Shown here: piece by piece, positions 1 to 8,799 of the stretch
How the letters are laid out: each line of letters starts with the position of its first letter
Position numbering within the stretch: the first letter of the stretch is position 1
Assembly: GCA_020436085.1 (NCBI GenBank)
Contig: JAGQYM010000043.1
Span: 1-38,768 of the forward strand
Origin: Cyclobacteriaceae bacterium
GTDB lineage: Bacteria > Bacteroidota > Bacteroidia > Cytophagales > Cyclobacteriaceae
Direction of reading: 5' to 3'
Length of the DNA stretch: 38,768 bases
The notes under the pieces: model-generated
Database searches by the model: none
What the model saw: only the letters and a program-made list of their open reading frames with translations
Told to the model about the DNA's origin: nothing
Translations under genes and position numbers: made by a program

Positions 1-1475
1 AGAGAAATGGGAGGGAGGCTGAGATCCCTGTTAATCTGATGAATATGGCCTTGATCTATAATGACCAAGGAAAATTTGAGCTTGCAATATTGACTTTATC
101 TGAGGTTGAAAAGATATGTAATGGAGAGTGTAGTGATAAAATAGTCACCGACCTTAATTATGATCTCGGGTATGCATATTTTGAAAAAAATGAACTTGAT
201 AAGGCGCTTAAATACCTAACCACCGCATATGAATTAGCCAAGAGTACTAACAATAAAAAAATCTTAGCACAAACTCTGCACCGTTTCGCAAAGTTGAGAC
301 TGATTAAACAGGATTACAACGGGGCGATTGAGTATCTGAAGGAATCAGAGGTGTTATCACGAGAAATTAATCTTAGGAGGTTATTGCGTGATATTTACGA
401 TACCTACAGATTAGTTTATCAGGCTCAGGGGGATTTGACAAAAGTTGTTGAATTCCAGAACAAGTACATGCTGCTAAAAGACAGCATATTCAACGAAAAA
501 CTGGCCAGTAACCTTAAAGATATCCAGCTTGATGCCCAACGAAAGCAGTCAGAGGTTATCATTCAACAGAAGGATTCCGAGATCGAAAGGGTGCGCCTCA
601 TAACCACTTTGGTTGGGGTGATTTCGATACTTCTGGTAGCGGTTTCTGTCCTCATCTACCGAAACTACAGGGCTAGTCACCGGATGAAAAAGATACTGGA
701 GAAGGAGATCGAAAAGCGTACGGGTGAGCTGGTGAAAAGCAACTCAGAACTCACGAAGATGACCCAGGAATATGACCAGTTGGTGTATCGCGCTTCGCAT
801 GATATACGTGGTCCGCTGGCTACGTTGATGGGCCTTACCAATATCGCCAAGCAGGACTATGACGAGCCGCTGCGGGTGAAAGATTACCTCGGAAAAATTG
901 AATCTACAGCCTCCGGATTGAACCAAACGCTGAGCCAGTTGATGGAGACCAACAGGATTCGCAACCTTCCTATTTGTGTGGAAGAAATCAACATCAGTGA
1001 AGTGCTGGATGAGGTATACAGTTCGTTCAAATCGTTGAATCACTTTCCGCTTATTCAACTGAGAATTGAGAAAGGGGATTGGAGCACACCGCTCTTGTCT
1101 GACAGGCATTTGATATCGTTCGTGCTGTCCAAACTGCTCGATAACGCCTTCAAATATTTCTCTTCCTATCAGCAAGAAAAGTATATCAAGGTATCGTGGT
1201 CACAGTCTGAGGGCAAGACAGTGATAGCGGTTGAAGACAATGGACAAGGAATCAGCAGTAATGCCAAGGAGAAGATATTCCAGCTATTTTATGTGGCCAG
1301 TGATGTACATGGCAGCGGGTTAGGATTGTTTCTTGCACAGATGGCGGCCAACCGCCTGGGAGGCCGCGTGATCCTAGCCAGAAGCTCATCACCAACCGTC
1401 TTCAAGCTCATTATTTCTACCAATTTGGCTACCGCTCAGGTGGAGGATAAGCCGGTAATGACCGTTGCCAGCTAG
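1..1475 (+). CDS. TPR-containing sensor histidine kinase (5' truncated by window)
   Basis: Membrane sensor kinase that would autophosphorylate on histidine. The frame is open from base 3 with no stop, so the true start lies outside the window and the ATG at 39 is internal. Counting from that ATG: TPR-like helices at about 1-165, a coiled-coil stretch, one transmembrane segment at about 187-208, a second coiled coil, then the kinase core. The H-box reads SHDIRGPLATL with the phospho-acceptor at H254. An N-box (LLDNAFKY), G1 (EDNGQGI), F-box (IFQLF) and G2 (GSGLGLFLA) follow. There is no receiver domain and no adjacent response regulator, so it is an orphan. The same architecture and near-identical H-box occur in the kinase at 2161, so the two are paralogues. 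Family assignment is secure; the signal sensed is unknown. Confidence 0.9.
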   Translation, partial: RNGREAEIPVNLMNMALIYNDQGKFELAILTLSEVEKICNGECSDKIVTDLNYDLGYAYFEKNELDKALKYLTTAYELAKSTNNKKILAQTLHRFAKLRLIKQDYNGAIEYLKESEVLSREINLRRLLRDIYDTYRLVYQAQGDLTKVVEFQNKYMLLKDSIFNEKLASNLKDIQLDAQRKQSEVIIQQKDSEIERVRLITTLVGVISILLVAVSVLIYRNYRASHRMKKILEKEIEKRTGELVKSNSELTKMTQEYDQLVYRASHDIRGPLATLMGLTNIAKQDYDEPLRVKDYLGKIESTASGLNQTLSQLMETNRIRNLPICVEEINISEVLDEVYSSFKSLNHFPLIQLRIEKGDWSTPLLSDRHLISFVLSKLLDNAFKYFSSYQQEKYIKVSWSQSEGKTVIAVEDNGQGISSNAKEKIFQLFYVASDVHGSGLGLFLAQMAANRLGGRVILARSSSPTVFKLIISTNLATAQVEDKPVMTVAS

Positions 1476-1639
1476 GTCTATTGGTTGTTCCACCAGCTAA
1501 TCTGAAAAAGTTCAAAACCTTACACGAAAGCATGTAAGAAATGATTGACTTTATTCAAAATCAACCTCTTTTTTTACGTTTGATAGTAATCCTATTGCAG
1601 AGGCCATGGTGAATCTCGTAAAAGGCCAAGCTCTATTAC

Positions 1640-1666
1640 AAAGGCCAGCCGCTTTGGCTGGCCTTT
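1640..1666 (-). terminator. Hairpin terminator for the small-peptide genes, possibly bidirectional
   Basis: A perfect 11-bp stem (AAAGGCCAGCC / GGCTGGCCTTT) with a 5-base loop. It starts three bases after the stop of the small minus-strand gene ending at 1669. The T-run is short on both strands, so efficiency is uncertain. It also sits about 165 bases past the end of the first kinase gene and could stop transcription from that side as well. Confidence 0.6.
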
Positions 1667-1668
1667 AC

Positions 1669-1866
1669 TTAGAAGGGATCAATATCCTCCATTACAAGTC
1701 CTCTCAAGTTAGATTCTGTAAGTTGGTTGGAATTGATAACTTGAGATTCAGATTTTATAGATGGTCCAATCTGCTCCGTTGATGTTCCCTCGCTACGGTT
1801 ATTGGGTGCCTCAAAAGCTAAGAGGAGCATCGGAAACAAAATCAGCACAAGGATGAAATACTTCAT
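1669..1866 (-). CDS. Small secreted or membrane-anchored peptide, 65 aa
   Basis: Not a recognised family. The ATG at 1866 gives MKYFILVLILFPMLLLAF, a strongly hydrophobic N-terminal helix of about 17 residues that could be a signal peptide or anchor. It is followed by a polar tail rich in Ser, Asn, Thr and Glu (about residues 20-65) ending in MEDIDPF. A longer reading from 1938 is possible, but it would run back through the stop of the upstream small gene in another frame, and its extra residues do not look like a leader. The gene lies 19 bases downstream of the 46-aa lipoprotein gene, same strand, and a hairpin follows its stop, so the two look like a mini-operon. Function unknown. Confidence 0.5.
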   Translation of the reverse strand: MKYFILVLILFPMLLLAFEAPNNRSEGTSTEQIGPSIKSESQVINSNQLTESNLRGLVMEDIDPF

Positions 1867-1885
1867 ACCTAAATACTTTATTGAA

Positions 1886-2026
1886 CTAAGAACAACCGTT
1901 GCCACCACAATTATCTTCTGATCCTGCGCCTCCGCCACCTTTGGGGCTGATGCTTTCGTCAGTGCATGATGACATTGCGAATGAAACGATTAATGAGAAC
2001 AACAATGTGTAAGCTAGTTTTTTCAT
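1886..2026 (-). CDS. Very small putative lipoprotein, 46 aa
   Basis: A short gene missed by usual length cut-offs. It reads MKKLAYTLLFSLIVSFAMSS and then C21. The two lysines, hydrophobic core and SS-C form a typical Bacteroidota lipoprotein signal with C21 as the lipidated residue. The mature part is only 26 residues: acidic at first, then PKGGGGAG, ending DNCGGNGCS with two cysteines that could form a disulphide. It is divergent from the TPR kinase at 2161 and is followed after 19 bases by another small secreted-type gene. A promoter-like CATCTTTG lies at 2081-2088 on its strand. Function unknown; a surface peptide or kinase ligand is speculation from position only. Confidence 0.6.
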   Translation of the reverse strand: MKKLAYTLLFSLIVSFAMSSCTDESISPKGGGGAGSEDNCGGNGCS

Positions 2027-2080
2027 GTCGTAGTTTTGTTTAATGTTGAATTGAATTTTTTTACTTGAAAATCAATGCTG

Positions 2081-2088
2081 CAAAGATG
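2081..2088 (-). promoter_or_regulatory. Putative -7 element for the small-peptide genes
   Basis: On the minus strand this reads CATCTTTG followed by CA, one mismatch from the Bacteroidota -7 consensus TAnnTTTG. The same octamer is found ahead of metG and the alpha/beta hydrolase in this window. A CTGACA sequence lies near the expected -33 position. The predicted leader to the ATG at 2026 is about 45 bases. Confidence 0.35.
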
Positions 2089-2160
2089 AATGCATCGATC
2101 GAGTGTTTGTCAGAAATGAAATTCTCTAAATTACCTGTGTGAGTTTACAATTTTGATCAA

Positions 2161-4326
2161 TTGAAAAAGGTAGGACTGATATTGATCCTAGTATTCTTTG
2201 AACTCAGTGCGCTGTTCGCACAGGACTTTTCAAAGGTTGATTCACTGAAGAATCTATTGCAGTCAAATGACTCTAATCGTTTTGATATACTCTTTGGTAT
2301 TTATAAGGCGTACTATGGTTTAAAGTTTAAGGATTCAGCATTGAAATATTCTGACCTATCGCTAAACGCAGCGTTGAACGATGGTGATAGTTTGGGAATT
2401 GTAAGATCACTTCACTCTCGCGGTGATATGAGAATTCAACTTGGCAACTATCCGAAGGGAATAGCCGATCTTGAGATTGCGCTTGGCGTTGCAGACAGAA
2501 ACCGCATGCTTGACAGAGCCAAGTATATCTTAAATGTCTTAGCTCTAGCGAATACAGTGGTCGCAAATTATGATAAGGCGCTAGACTACAATTTTAGATC
2601 TCTCCGAATTAGAGAAGAACTAGGAAGCCCACTTGAAATAAGTGTTGCTCAAAACAATATTGGTATTGTGTATTTATCATTAGACGACTTTGAGAATGCG
2701 CTCGATTTTTTTGAAAGATCACTGGAAACAAAGCTTGCCAATGATATCAAACACGATGTTGAGAGATGTTACATTAACATCGGAATGGCGGCAAAGGGTC
2801 TGGGGCAATTTGATAAGGCAATAAAAAATTTGAAGCGGGCTTTTAGCATTTGTCAGAATAGCTGCAACCCTCAGATTCTTATGGAGGCACACTATGCGTT
2901 AGGTGAGGCTTATAGGGTTTCGAACGAACTATCTACAGCTTGGGAGGAATATAAAGAGACTGTTAAACTGGCTGAACAGCTGGTATCACCAAGATATAAG
3001 TCAATGGCTCTTAATTCTATGGCGCAAATACTTATAATCAAAAACAATCTTGATGGAGCTCTTGAGCTTGTTAACCAGAGTCAGCGCTTAGTAGATAACT
3101 CTGTATTGAGGGATCAGAATCTTAATGATTATGCGCTTTTAACAGAGATATACAGAAAGAAAGGTGATTTTCAACTCGCCTCATTTTATCAGGAGAAATA
3201 CATAGATCTTAATAAGGAAATATTTCAGGGTGATCTGATCAGAAATATTTCTCGAATTCAATCTGATTACGAAGAACGTGAAAACCTCAAAACAATCGCC
3301 TCAAAAAATCAGGTTCTAAAATTACAGGAAGACATCATCGCTCGCCAAAAATCTGAATACGCTTTTATCATTACCATCACCTTCCTTGTGATGGGCTTGG
3401 CGCTGGTGATGTACCGGGCAAACCAATCACAGCGTAAAACGAATCAACAACTTGCCCAGGCCAAAGAAACCATCCAGCATCAAAACGAGTTGCTTAGCAA
3501 CACCAACCAAATGCTGGAAAGCGAGGTTCAGGAACGGACGAAGGAACTTTTTCAAAGCAATGAGTCGCTGACCAAGGTGAACGAAGAGATGGACAACTTT
3601 ATCTACAAAACTTCTCATGACATCAGGGGACCACTCGCTACCCTCAAAGGGATGTGCAATGTGGCCATGGTAGATGTGAAGGATGAGTTGGCGCTTACTT
3701 ACCTCAAGAAACTGGATACCTCCGCAGCCAAACTCAACGCCATCCTTAGCCGCCTGCTCATCATCAACCAAATCAATCACTCCCTGCTGAATCCGGAGTA
3801 CATCAAATTTGAGGACCAGATCGAGGAAATAATTGCACTGGAAGCCAAGAAGGGACTTCCGGCAAGAATGAAATTCACCTATGACGTGGAGCCCGGTCTC
3901 AATTTCCGGTCGGACAAGGAGATGACCCGTATTATCCTGGAGAACCTCATTGACAACGCCATCAAATTCTATAACGACTCCCAGCGGATAGATCCTTTCG
4001 TGCATGTGCGCGTTTTTAGTGAGGGCCAGAACGTAATGGTGAAAGTGACTGACAACGGAATCGGAATAGATGAGAGCAGCAAGGATAAGATATTTAACCT
4101 CTTCGTGAGGGCTTCCGAGCGATCTGACAGTGGGGGAATTGGACTTTATCTTTCGAAACTGGCTTCAACTAAATTGGGCGGTACAATAGAGCTCACACCT
4201 ACATCCGATAGTACGACCCAATTCACCGTTACTTTCCCCAGGGACTTGCTTGGAGTGCTGGAAGAACGCAGAGCAGAAGAACTAAAACGCGAGAAGCAGC
4301 GGCAAAACGCAATTAAGAAAGGCTAA
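2161..4326 (+). CDS. TPR-containing sensor histidine kinase, 721 aa
   Basis: Full-length orphan sensor kinase, paralogous to the truncated one at the window start. It starts at TTG (2161): an in-frame stop at 2140 and the immediate signal peptide (KKVGLILILVFFELSALFAQ) rule out an upstream start. Order: signal peptide 1-20, periplasmic TPR array at about 30-370, coiled coil, transmembrane helix at about 400-419, a second coiled coil, then the HisKA/HATPase core. H486 lies in SHDIRGPLATL. N-box (ENLIDNAIKF), G1 (TDNGIGID), F-box (IFNLF) and G2 (GGIGLYL) are intact, so it should be catalytically active. The C-terminus ends in a basic, Glu-rich tail. No response regulator is nearby. The divergent small lipoprotein gene starts 134 bases upstream. 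Confidence 0.9.
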   Translation: MKKVGLILILVFFELSALFAQDFSKVDSLKNLLQSNDSNRFDILFGIYKAYYGLKFKDSALKYSDLSLNAALNDGDSLGIVRSLHSRGDMRIQLGNYPKGIADLEIALGVADRNRMLDRAKYILNVLALANTVVANYDKALDYNFRSLRIREELGSPLEISVAQNNIGIVYLSLDDFENALDFFERSLETKLANDIKHDVERCYINIGMAAKGLGQFDKAIKNLKRAFSICQNSCNPQILMEAHYALGEAYRVSNELSTAWEEYKETVKLAEQLVSPRYKSMALNSMAQILIIKNNLDGALELVNQSQRLVDNSVLRDQNLNDYALLTEIYRKKGDFQLASFYQEKYIDLNKEIFQGDLIRNISRIQSDYEERENLKTIASKNQVLKLQEDIIARQKSEYAFIITITFLVMGLALVMYRANQSQRKTNQQLAQAKETIQHQNELLSNTNQMLESEVQERTKELFQSNESLTKVNEEMDNFIYKTSHDIRGPLATLKGMCNVAMVDVKDELALTYLKKLDTSAAKLNAILSRLLIINQINHSLLNPEYIKFEDQIEEIIALEAKKGLPARMKFTYDVEPGLNFRSDKEMTRIILENLIDNAIKFYNDSQRIDPFVHVRVFSEGQNVMVKVTDNGIGIDESSKDKIFNLFVRASERSDSGGIGLYLSKLASTKLGGTIELTPTSDSTTQFTVTFPRDLLGVLEERRAEELKREKQRQNAIKKG

Positions 4327-4332
4327 AATTCC

Positions 4333-4340
4333 CATCTTTG
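4333..4340 (+). promoter_or_regulatory. Putative -7 element of metG
   Basis: CATCTTTG followed by CA, 31 bases before the metG ATG; one mismatch from TAnnTTTG. No convincing TTTG is seen 19 bases upstream. Supported mainly by repetition of the same octamer ahead of other genes in this window. Confidence 0.35.
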
Positions 4341-4371
4341 CACTTTGTGTAATAAGGAACTGTAAGTTTCA

Positions 4372-6483
4372 ATGGGAAAAGAGAAGGATTTTAAGCGATA
4401 TACGGTTACTGCCGCATTACCTTACGCCAACGGGCCCAAACATATCGGGCATCTGGCTGGCGCATACATACCATCAGACGTCTATGTTCGGTACCTACGG
4501 CTGAAAAACAAGGACGTTGTGTTTGTATGCGGAAGCGATGAGCACGGCACAGCCATCCCAAACCAGGCACTGAAAGAGAATACGACCTCCCGTGCCATTA
4601 TCGATAAGTACCATGCGCTAATCAGGGACTGCCTTTACAAACTTGGTATCTCCTTCGATATTTATCATCGCACCAGTGAACCGATACATCACCAGACGTC
4701 ACAGGAGTTCTTCCTGAACTTGTTTAATAAGGGGCTTCTTACCGAGGAGACGTCAGAACAATACTATGATGATGAGGCCAATGTGTTTTTAGCCGATCGC
4801 TATATCGTTGGCACCTGTCCGAAGTGCGGTCATACCAATGCCTATGGTGACCAATGCGAGAAATGCGGATCATCACTCAGCCCCAGCGAGCTGATCAACC
4901 CAAAGTCGACCCTCACGGGAAAGGTGCCCGTGCTTCGTCCAACCAAACATTGGTATTTACCACTGGAGAACTACGAAACTTGGTTGCGTGAATGGATTTT
5001 GGATGAACACAAAAGTGACTGGAAAGTAAATGTGTATGGTCAATGCAAGTCGTGGATTGAGGCCGGACTGCAACCGCGGGCGATGACACGCGACCTTGAT
5101 TGGGGAATAAAAGTACCTCTGCCAGACGCGGAGGGTAAAGTGCTTTACGTGTGGTTTGATGCACCCATTGGATATATATCGGCAACCCGTGCTTTGTTTC
5201 AGGAGATGGCGACTAGTAAACACAACTTTGCTACTCCACAAAGGGATTTTGGCAAAGTAGAAGAGGGTGACTGGAAAAAATATTGGCAAAGCGAGGATTC
5301 AAAACTGGTTCACTTTATTGGTAAAGACAATATCGTGTTCCATTGTATTATCTTCCCTATCATGCTCCATTCATCGGGACAGTATATTGTTCCTGACAAT
5401 GTGCCTGCCAACGAATTCATGAACCTGGAGGGCGACAAGATGTCGACCAGCAGGGGATGGTCTATCGAGATGCATGAATACATCGAAGACTTTCCGGATA
5501 AGCCGGATGTGTTGAGATATACATTGCTTACCAATTTGCCTGAAACAAAAGACAGTGAGTTTACCTGGAAAGATTTTCAGGCGAAGAACAATAGCGAGTT
5601 GGTGGCCATCTTCGGTAATTTTATAAATCGGGCGCTGGTATTGACACACAAGTATTTTGACGGGAAGATTCCTCAGCGAACAGAGTTGGATGTTCTGGAC
5701 AAAGCCACCATTGAAGCTTTGGCAAAATTCCCTGGCAAGATTGGTCAGTCGATCGAGTCGTATAAGTTTCGGGAGGCCACAGCCAACCTGATGGACCTGG
5801 CACGATTGGGTAACAAATACCTGGCAGACACTGAGCCGTGGAAACTGGCAAAAACAGATATGAAGAGGGTAGGCACCATCCTTAACATTGCTCTGCAGGT
5901 GGCGGCCAATCTGGCTATCGTGGTTGAACCGTTTTTGCCTTTCAGTGCCGATAAGTTGAAGAAGATGCTGAACTACGAGGGCAAGGATTGGTCGCTCGCT
6001 GGAAGTGCAGACTTGCTCAAAGAAGGTCATCAATTGAACAAGCCTGAATTGTTGTTTGAAAAAATTGAAGACGAGGTAATCGAAAAGCAAGTCAATCGCC
6101 TGCTTGAAAATAAGAAAAGAGTGGAAGCTCAAAATCAACCCGCGACACCTACTAAGCCAGAGATCAGCTTTGATGATTTCTCAAAGATGGACATGCGAAT
6201 CGGCAAGGTGTTGAGTGCTGAACGAATCGAGAAGTCAAAAAAGCTATTGAAACTTCAGGTGGATACCGGCATCGATAAGAGAACGGTGCTGAGTGGAATA
6301 GCAGAACACTATGCGCCTGAGGACATTATTGGCAAACAGGTGACTATTCTTGTCAATCTCGCGCCCCGGAAAATCATGGGCATTGAATCCCAGGGAATGA
6401 TACTGATGGCGGAGGACAAAGACGGTGCTCTGAAGCTAATCCACACCGGAGATCCGGTATCGCCTGGATCTACGATCAGTTAA
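4372..6483 (+). CDS. metG: Methionine--tRNA ligase, 703 aa
   Basis: Cytoplasmic enzyme that charges tRNA-Met with methionine using ATP. The class I signature HIGH is at residues 24-27 (GPKHIGH) and KMSKS appears as KMSTS starting at K356. A four-cysteine zinc knuckle (C149, C152, C162, C165) marks the long MetG form. Residues about 600-703 form the C-terminal Trbp111-like tRNA-binding/dimerisation domain (start [15 protein letters not shown]), so this is the domain-appended type usual in Bacteroidota. Its stop overlaps the stop of the convergent pth gene by four bases (6480-6483). Nothing is truncated and all catalytic motifs are present. Confidence 0.98.
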   Translation: MGKEKDFKRYTVTAALPYANGPKHIGHLAGAYIPSDVYVRYLRLKNKDVVFVCGSDEHGTAIPNQALKENTTSRAIIDKYHALIRDCLYKLGISFDIYHRTSEPIHHQTSQEFFLNLFNKGLLTEETSEQYYDDEANVFLADRYIVGTCPKCGHTNAYGDQCEKCGSSLSPSELINPKSTLTGKVPVLRPTKHWYLPLENYETWLREWILDEHKSDWKVNVYGQCKSWIEAGLQPRAMTRDLDWGIKVPLPDAEGKVLYVWFDAPIGYISATRALFQEMATSKHNFATPQRDFGKVEEGDWKKYWQSEDSKLVHFIGKDNIVFHCIIFPIMLHSSGQYIVPDNVPANEFMNLEGDKMSTSRGWSIEMHEYIEDFPDKPDVLRYTLLTNLPETKDSEFTWKDFQAKNNSELVAIFGNFINRALVLTHKYFDGKIPQRTELDVLDKATIEALAKFPGKIGQSIESYKFREATANLMDLARLGNKYLADTEPWKLAKTDMKRVGTILNIALQVAANLAIVVEPFLPFSADKLKKMLNYEGKDWSLAGSADLLKEGHQLNKPELLFEKIEDEVIEKQVNRLLENKKRVEAQNQPATPTKPEISFDDFSKMDMRIGKVLSAERIEKSKKLLKLQVDTGIDKRTVLSGIAEHYAPEDIIGKQVTILVNLAPRKIMGIESQGMILMAEDKDGALKLIHTGDPVSPGSTIS

Positions 6484-7046
6484 TTTTTTGTGTTGTGAAC
6501 ATTCATGGTACGTTCGATGCCGATCGTACAGAATGATAGAATTGTTTGTTCTGCTTTATCCATCAACGCAGGCAATTCATTGATCTCATTTTGACTGAAA
6601 TTGCTGAGGACATAGTCAGCTTGCTGACCTCTTGAAAACTCGTTACCAATCCCAAATCTCAAACGAGGGTAGTTTTGTCCACCAGTGAGTTCTTCAATAT
6701 TAGTCAACCCATTGTGCCCGGCTGAACTGCCCTTGGCACGAAGACGTAGTGTCCCAAATGGGAGCGCGAGGTCGTCCACCACCACCAGCAGATTTTCTTT
6801 TGGAATCTTGAGCTCCTGCAGCCAGTAGGCGATTGCCTTTCCACTCAGGTTCATGTAGGTATTGGGCTTGATGAAATGAAGTGTACGCCCTTTGTATTTC
6901 ATTTCACCTTTGTCGGCAAGCCTTGAAGTCTCGAACGAGAACTTGTGGTTGTCCGCTATCCGGTCGAGAATCAGAAACCCGATGTTGTGTCGGGTGAGTT
7001 CATATTCAGGCCCGATGTTGCCCAATCCCGCGATTAAAAATTTCAT
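6480..7046 (-). CDS. pth: Peptidyl-tRNA hydrolase, 188 aa
   Basis: Releases tRNA from peptidyl-tRNA dropped by ribosomes. The chosen ATG at 7046 gives [10 protein letters not shown], the normal N-terminus; a longer reading from 7085 adds 13 residues that do not fit the family. N10, H20 (LTRHNIGF), N66 (NTYMNLSG) and D92 (VVVDDLALP) match the catalytic and substrate-binding residues of bacterial Pth, and GSSAGHNGL is present. It lies downstream of rplY, a common neighbour. A strong terminator lies between them and its T-run reaches to within a few bases of this ATG, so pth is either read through or has its own promoter upstream. Confidence 0.97.
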   Translation of the reverse strand: MKFLIAGLGNIGPEYELTRHNIGFLILDRIADNHKFSFETSRLADKGEMKYKGRTLHFIKPNTYMNLSGKAIAYWLQELKIPKENLLVVVDDLALPFGTLRLRAKGSSAGHNGLTNIEELTGGQNYPRLRFGIGNEFSRGQQADYVLSNFSQNEINELPALMDKAEQTILSFCTIGIERTMNVHNTKN

Positions 7047-7050
7047 AACG

Positions 7051-7095
7051 GAGTAAAAATAAAAATCCCGTCCGCGGTTTGCCACAGACGGGATT
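7051..7095 (-). terminator. Rho-independent terminator after rplY, abutting the pth start
   Basis: On the minus strand a 9-bp stem (AATCCCGTC / GACGGGATT, arms at 7087-7095 and 7064-7072) with a 14-base loop is followed by a T-rich run (TTTTTATTTTTA). It sits 21 bases past the rplY stop, and its T-run ends about four bases before the pth ATG. Confidence 0.75.
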
Positions 7096-7115
7096 GAATT
7101 AAATCGAAATGCAGA

Positions 7116-7787
7116 TTACTTCTTGCCTGCGTCTTTCTTTTCTCCACCTTCAGCGGCAGGAGCAGCAGCTCCAGCAGCGGCAGCGCCTTCTGCAGCAGCA
7201 GGTGCAGCAGCGGCCGCAGCAGCTTCTTCGGCAGCCATTTTAGCCGCACGCGGTACTTCTACAACGGCAATTGGCGATCTCTTTGGATCAAGGAAGTCAA
7301 GATTCGTCATCTTCACATCCATTACCTTAATCGCGTGGTGGAAGTCCAACTCAGTCACATCCACGTCAATGTGCTCAGGCATGTCTTTAGGAAATCCGAA
7401 TACTTTCAAAGACGCCTTCTTGCGCACGAGTGTACCTCCTTTTGATACACCAGCGGCCTGTCCTTGAAGTCGGATTGGAATGTCCATTTTTATCTTACGG
7501 TCTTCGCTGATTCTCAAAAAGTCAGCGTGAAGAATTACTTCACTTACCGGATGAAATTGAACTTCCTGAAGAATCGCCTCGTACTCATCTCCTTCAATGT
7601 TCAAGTGAACAAAGTGGGCATCGTTGGTGTATACCAAGTCGCGGAACAATATCATCGGTGCGGTAAAATGCACTTGCTCTCCTCCTCCGTAAAGTACGCA
7701 TGGTACGTTACCCTCGTCACGAGATTTCTGTGCATCTGTCTTCCCGAGATTTGCTCTTTTATACCCTATAATCTCGATGGTTTTCAT
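7116..7787 (-). CDS. rplY: 50S ribosomal protein L25/general stress protein Ctc, 223 aa
   Basis: Binds 5S rRNA in the large ribosomal subunit. Residues 1-90 form the L25 domain (MKTIEIIGYKRANLGKTDAQKSR...VPCVLYGG) and 95-180 the C-terminal TL5/Ctc beta domain (IPIRLQGQAAGVSKGGTL...IDVDVTELDFHHAIKV). Residues about 180-223 are a low-complexity tail made largely of Ala with Gly, Glu and Pro, ending in a Lys/Asp-rich segment; such tails vary within the family. The gene starts 27 bases after the prs stop, so prs-rplY is probably one transcript. A strong terminator follows. Confidence 0.95.
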   Translation of the reverse strand: MKTIEIIGYKRANLGKTDAQKSRDEGNVPCVLYGGGEQVHFTAPMILFRDLVYTNDAHFVHLNIEGDEYEAILQEVQFHPVSEVILHADFLRISEDRKIKMDIPIRLQGQAAGVSKGGTLVRKKASLKVFGFPKDMPEHIDVDVTELDFHHAIKVMDVKMTNLDFLDPKRSPIAVVEVPRAAKMAAEEAAAAAAAPAAAEGAAAAGAAAPAAEGGEKKDAGKK

Positions 7788-7814
7788 AATTGTTTATTGT
7801 TTTAGTTTAATTGT

Positions 7815-8744
7815 TTACAAGCGAATAAAAAGTGAACTCACGGATTCGTTGTCGTGAATTTTTCTGATGGCTTTCGCAAAAAGATCTGAAACTGATATCA
7901 CTTTTATCTTTTTCGATTTTTGCTTTAGGGGAATAGTATCTGTTACTACCAACTCTTCAAGAACGGAGTTGTCAATGTTCTCATAAGCCTTGCCGGAAAG
8001 CACCGGATGTGTACACACTGCCCTTACCGACTTTGCGCCTTTTTCTTTTAGTAATGCAGCCGCTTTACAGATCGTGCCTGCCGTATCTACCAGATCATCC
8101 ACGAGGATCACATCCTTTCCATCCACTTCCCCTATCAGCCTCATCGATTCTACCTTGTTAGCTTCCTTGCGATACTTGTCGCACACGGCCAGCTCCGCAT
8201 CAAAGAATTTAGCAAAGCTTCGTGCTCGCTTGATGCCGCCCACATCCGGTGAGGCAAACATGATATTGTCAAGATCCAGTGACTTGAGGTAGGGTACGAA
8301 TATGTAGTTGCCATCCAGATGGTCAACCGGAATGTCGAAGAAGCCCTGAATCTGGTCAGCGTGGAGGTCGAAGGTCATCACCCGGCTGGCACCCGCTGCA
8401 GACAGGAGGTTGGCAATCAGCTTGGCTGCGATAGAAACACGTGGCTTATCTTTTCGGTCTTGCCTTGCATATCCAAAATAGGGGATGATCACATTTACGT
8501 TTTCCGCGCTGGCGCGTTTTGCTGCATCAATCATCAGCAATAGCTCCATAAAATTGTCGGAAGGAGCGAAGGTAGACTGAACGATAAACACGTCATGTCC
8601 GCGTACCGACTCCATGATGAATGGTGACATTTCCCCATCACTAAACTGCTGGTACTTCACTTCGCCAAGGGGTTCACCATAGGCATGCGCAATTTTCTCT
8701 GCGAGATACGTGCTAGCGCGTCCTGAAAAGATTTTTACTGCCAT
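7815..8744 (-). CDS. prs: Ribose-phosphate pyrophosphokinase, 309 aa
   Basis: Makes PRPP from ribose 5-phosphate and ATP, feeding purine (compare purL nearby), pyrimidine, His, Trp and NAD synthesis. The family length is normal. Visible motifs are FSDGE, the flexible-loop region with YARQDRKDKPR, the metal-binding histidine in FDLHADQIQGFF, and the PRPP-binding loop VDDLVDTAGT. The ATG at 8744 gives MAVKIFSGRASTYLAEKIA, the expected N-terminus. It is downstream of tRNA-Gln on the same strand, with a hairpin in the 55-base gap, and upstream of rplY. Confidence 0.97.
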   Translation of the reverse strand: MAVKIFSGRASTYLAEKIAHAYGEPLGEVKYQQFSDGEMSPFIMESVRGHDVFIVQSTFAPSDNFMELLLMIDAAKRASAENVNVIIPYFGYARQDRKDKPRVSIAAKLIANLLSAAGASRVMTFDLHADQIQGFFDIPVDHLDGNYIFVPYLKSLDLDNIMFASPDVGGIKRARSFAKFFDAELAVCDKYRKEANKVESMRLIGEVDGKDVILVDDLVDTAGTICKAAALLKEKGAKSVRAVCTHPVLSGKAYENIDNSVLEELVVTDTIPLKQKSKKIKVISVSDLFAKAIRKIHDNESVSSLFIRL

Positions 8745-8767
8745 TTTTAGAACCTCATTTAAACATT

Positions 8768-8796
8768 AATCCCGGTTCCTCTGCGAAACCGGGATT
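8768..8796 (-). terminator. Hairpin between tRNA-Gln and prs
   Basis: A perfect 10-bp stem (AATCCCGGTT / AACCGGGATT) with a 9-base loop. It begins four bases past the tRNA discriminator and ends 23 bases before the prs ATG. On the minus strand only a weak T-run follows (AATGTTTAAA). It may end the tRNA transcript, act as a processing signal or form part of the prs leader. Confidence 0.5.
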
Positions 8797-8799
8797 TTG

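Noticed and set aside
1548-1582. TACGTTTG at 1575-1582 as a promoter
   Set aside because: No plus-strand gene follows until 2161 and there is no -33 box at the right distance.
1867-1938. Longer N-terminus for the 65-aa peptide
   Set aside because: It would overlap the tail of the upstream lipoprotein gene and bury the hydrophobic leader that begins at the ATG at 1866.
3427-4005. 192-codon open frame on the minus strand inside the second kinase
   Set aside because: Antisense to the H-box and ATPase domain of an intact histidine kinase; no motif or start context.
5371-6138. 255-codon open frame on the minus strand inside metG
   Set aside because: It is antisense to a clearly conserved tRNA synthetase domain, has no recognisable motif, and its protein is rich in Cys, His and Gln as expected for a shadow frame.
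7123-7467. Ala/Ser/Pro-rich plus-strand frame opposite rplY
   Set aside because: Mirror of the GC-rich repeat encoding the L25 tail; not a gene.
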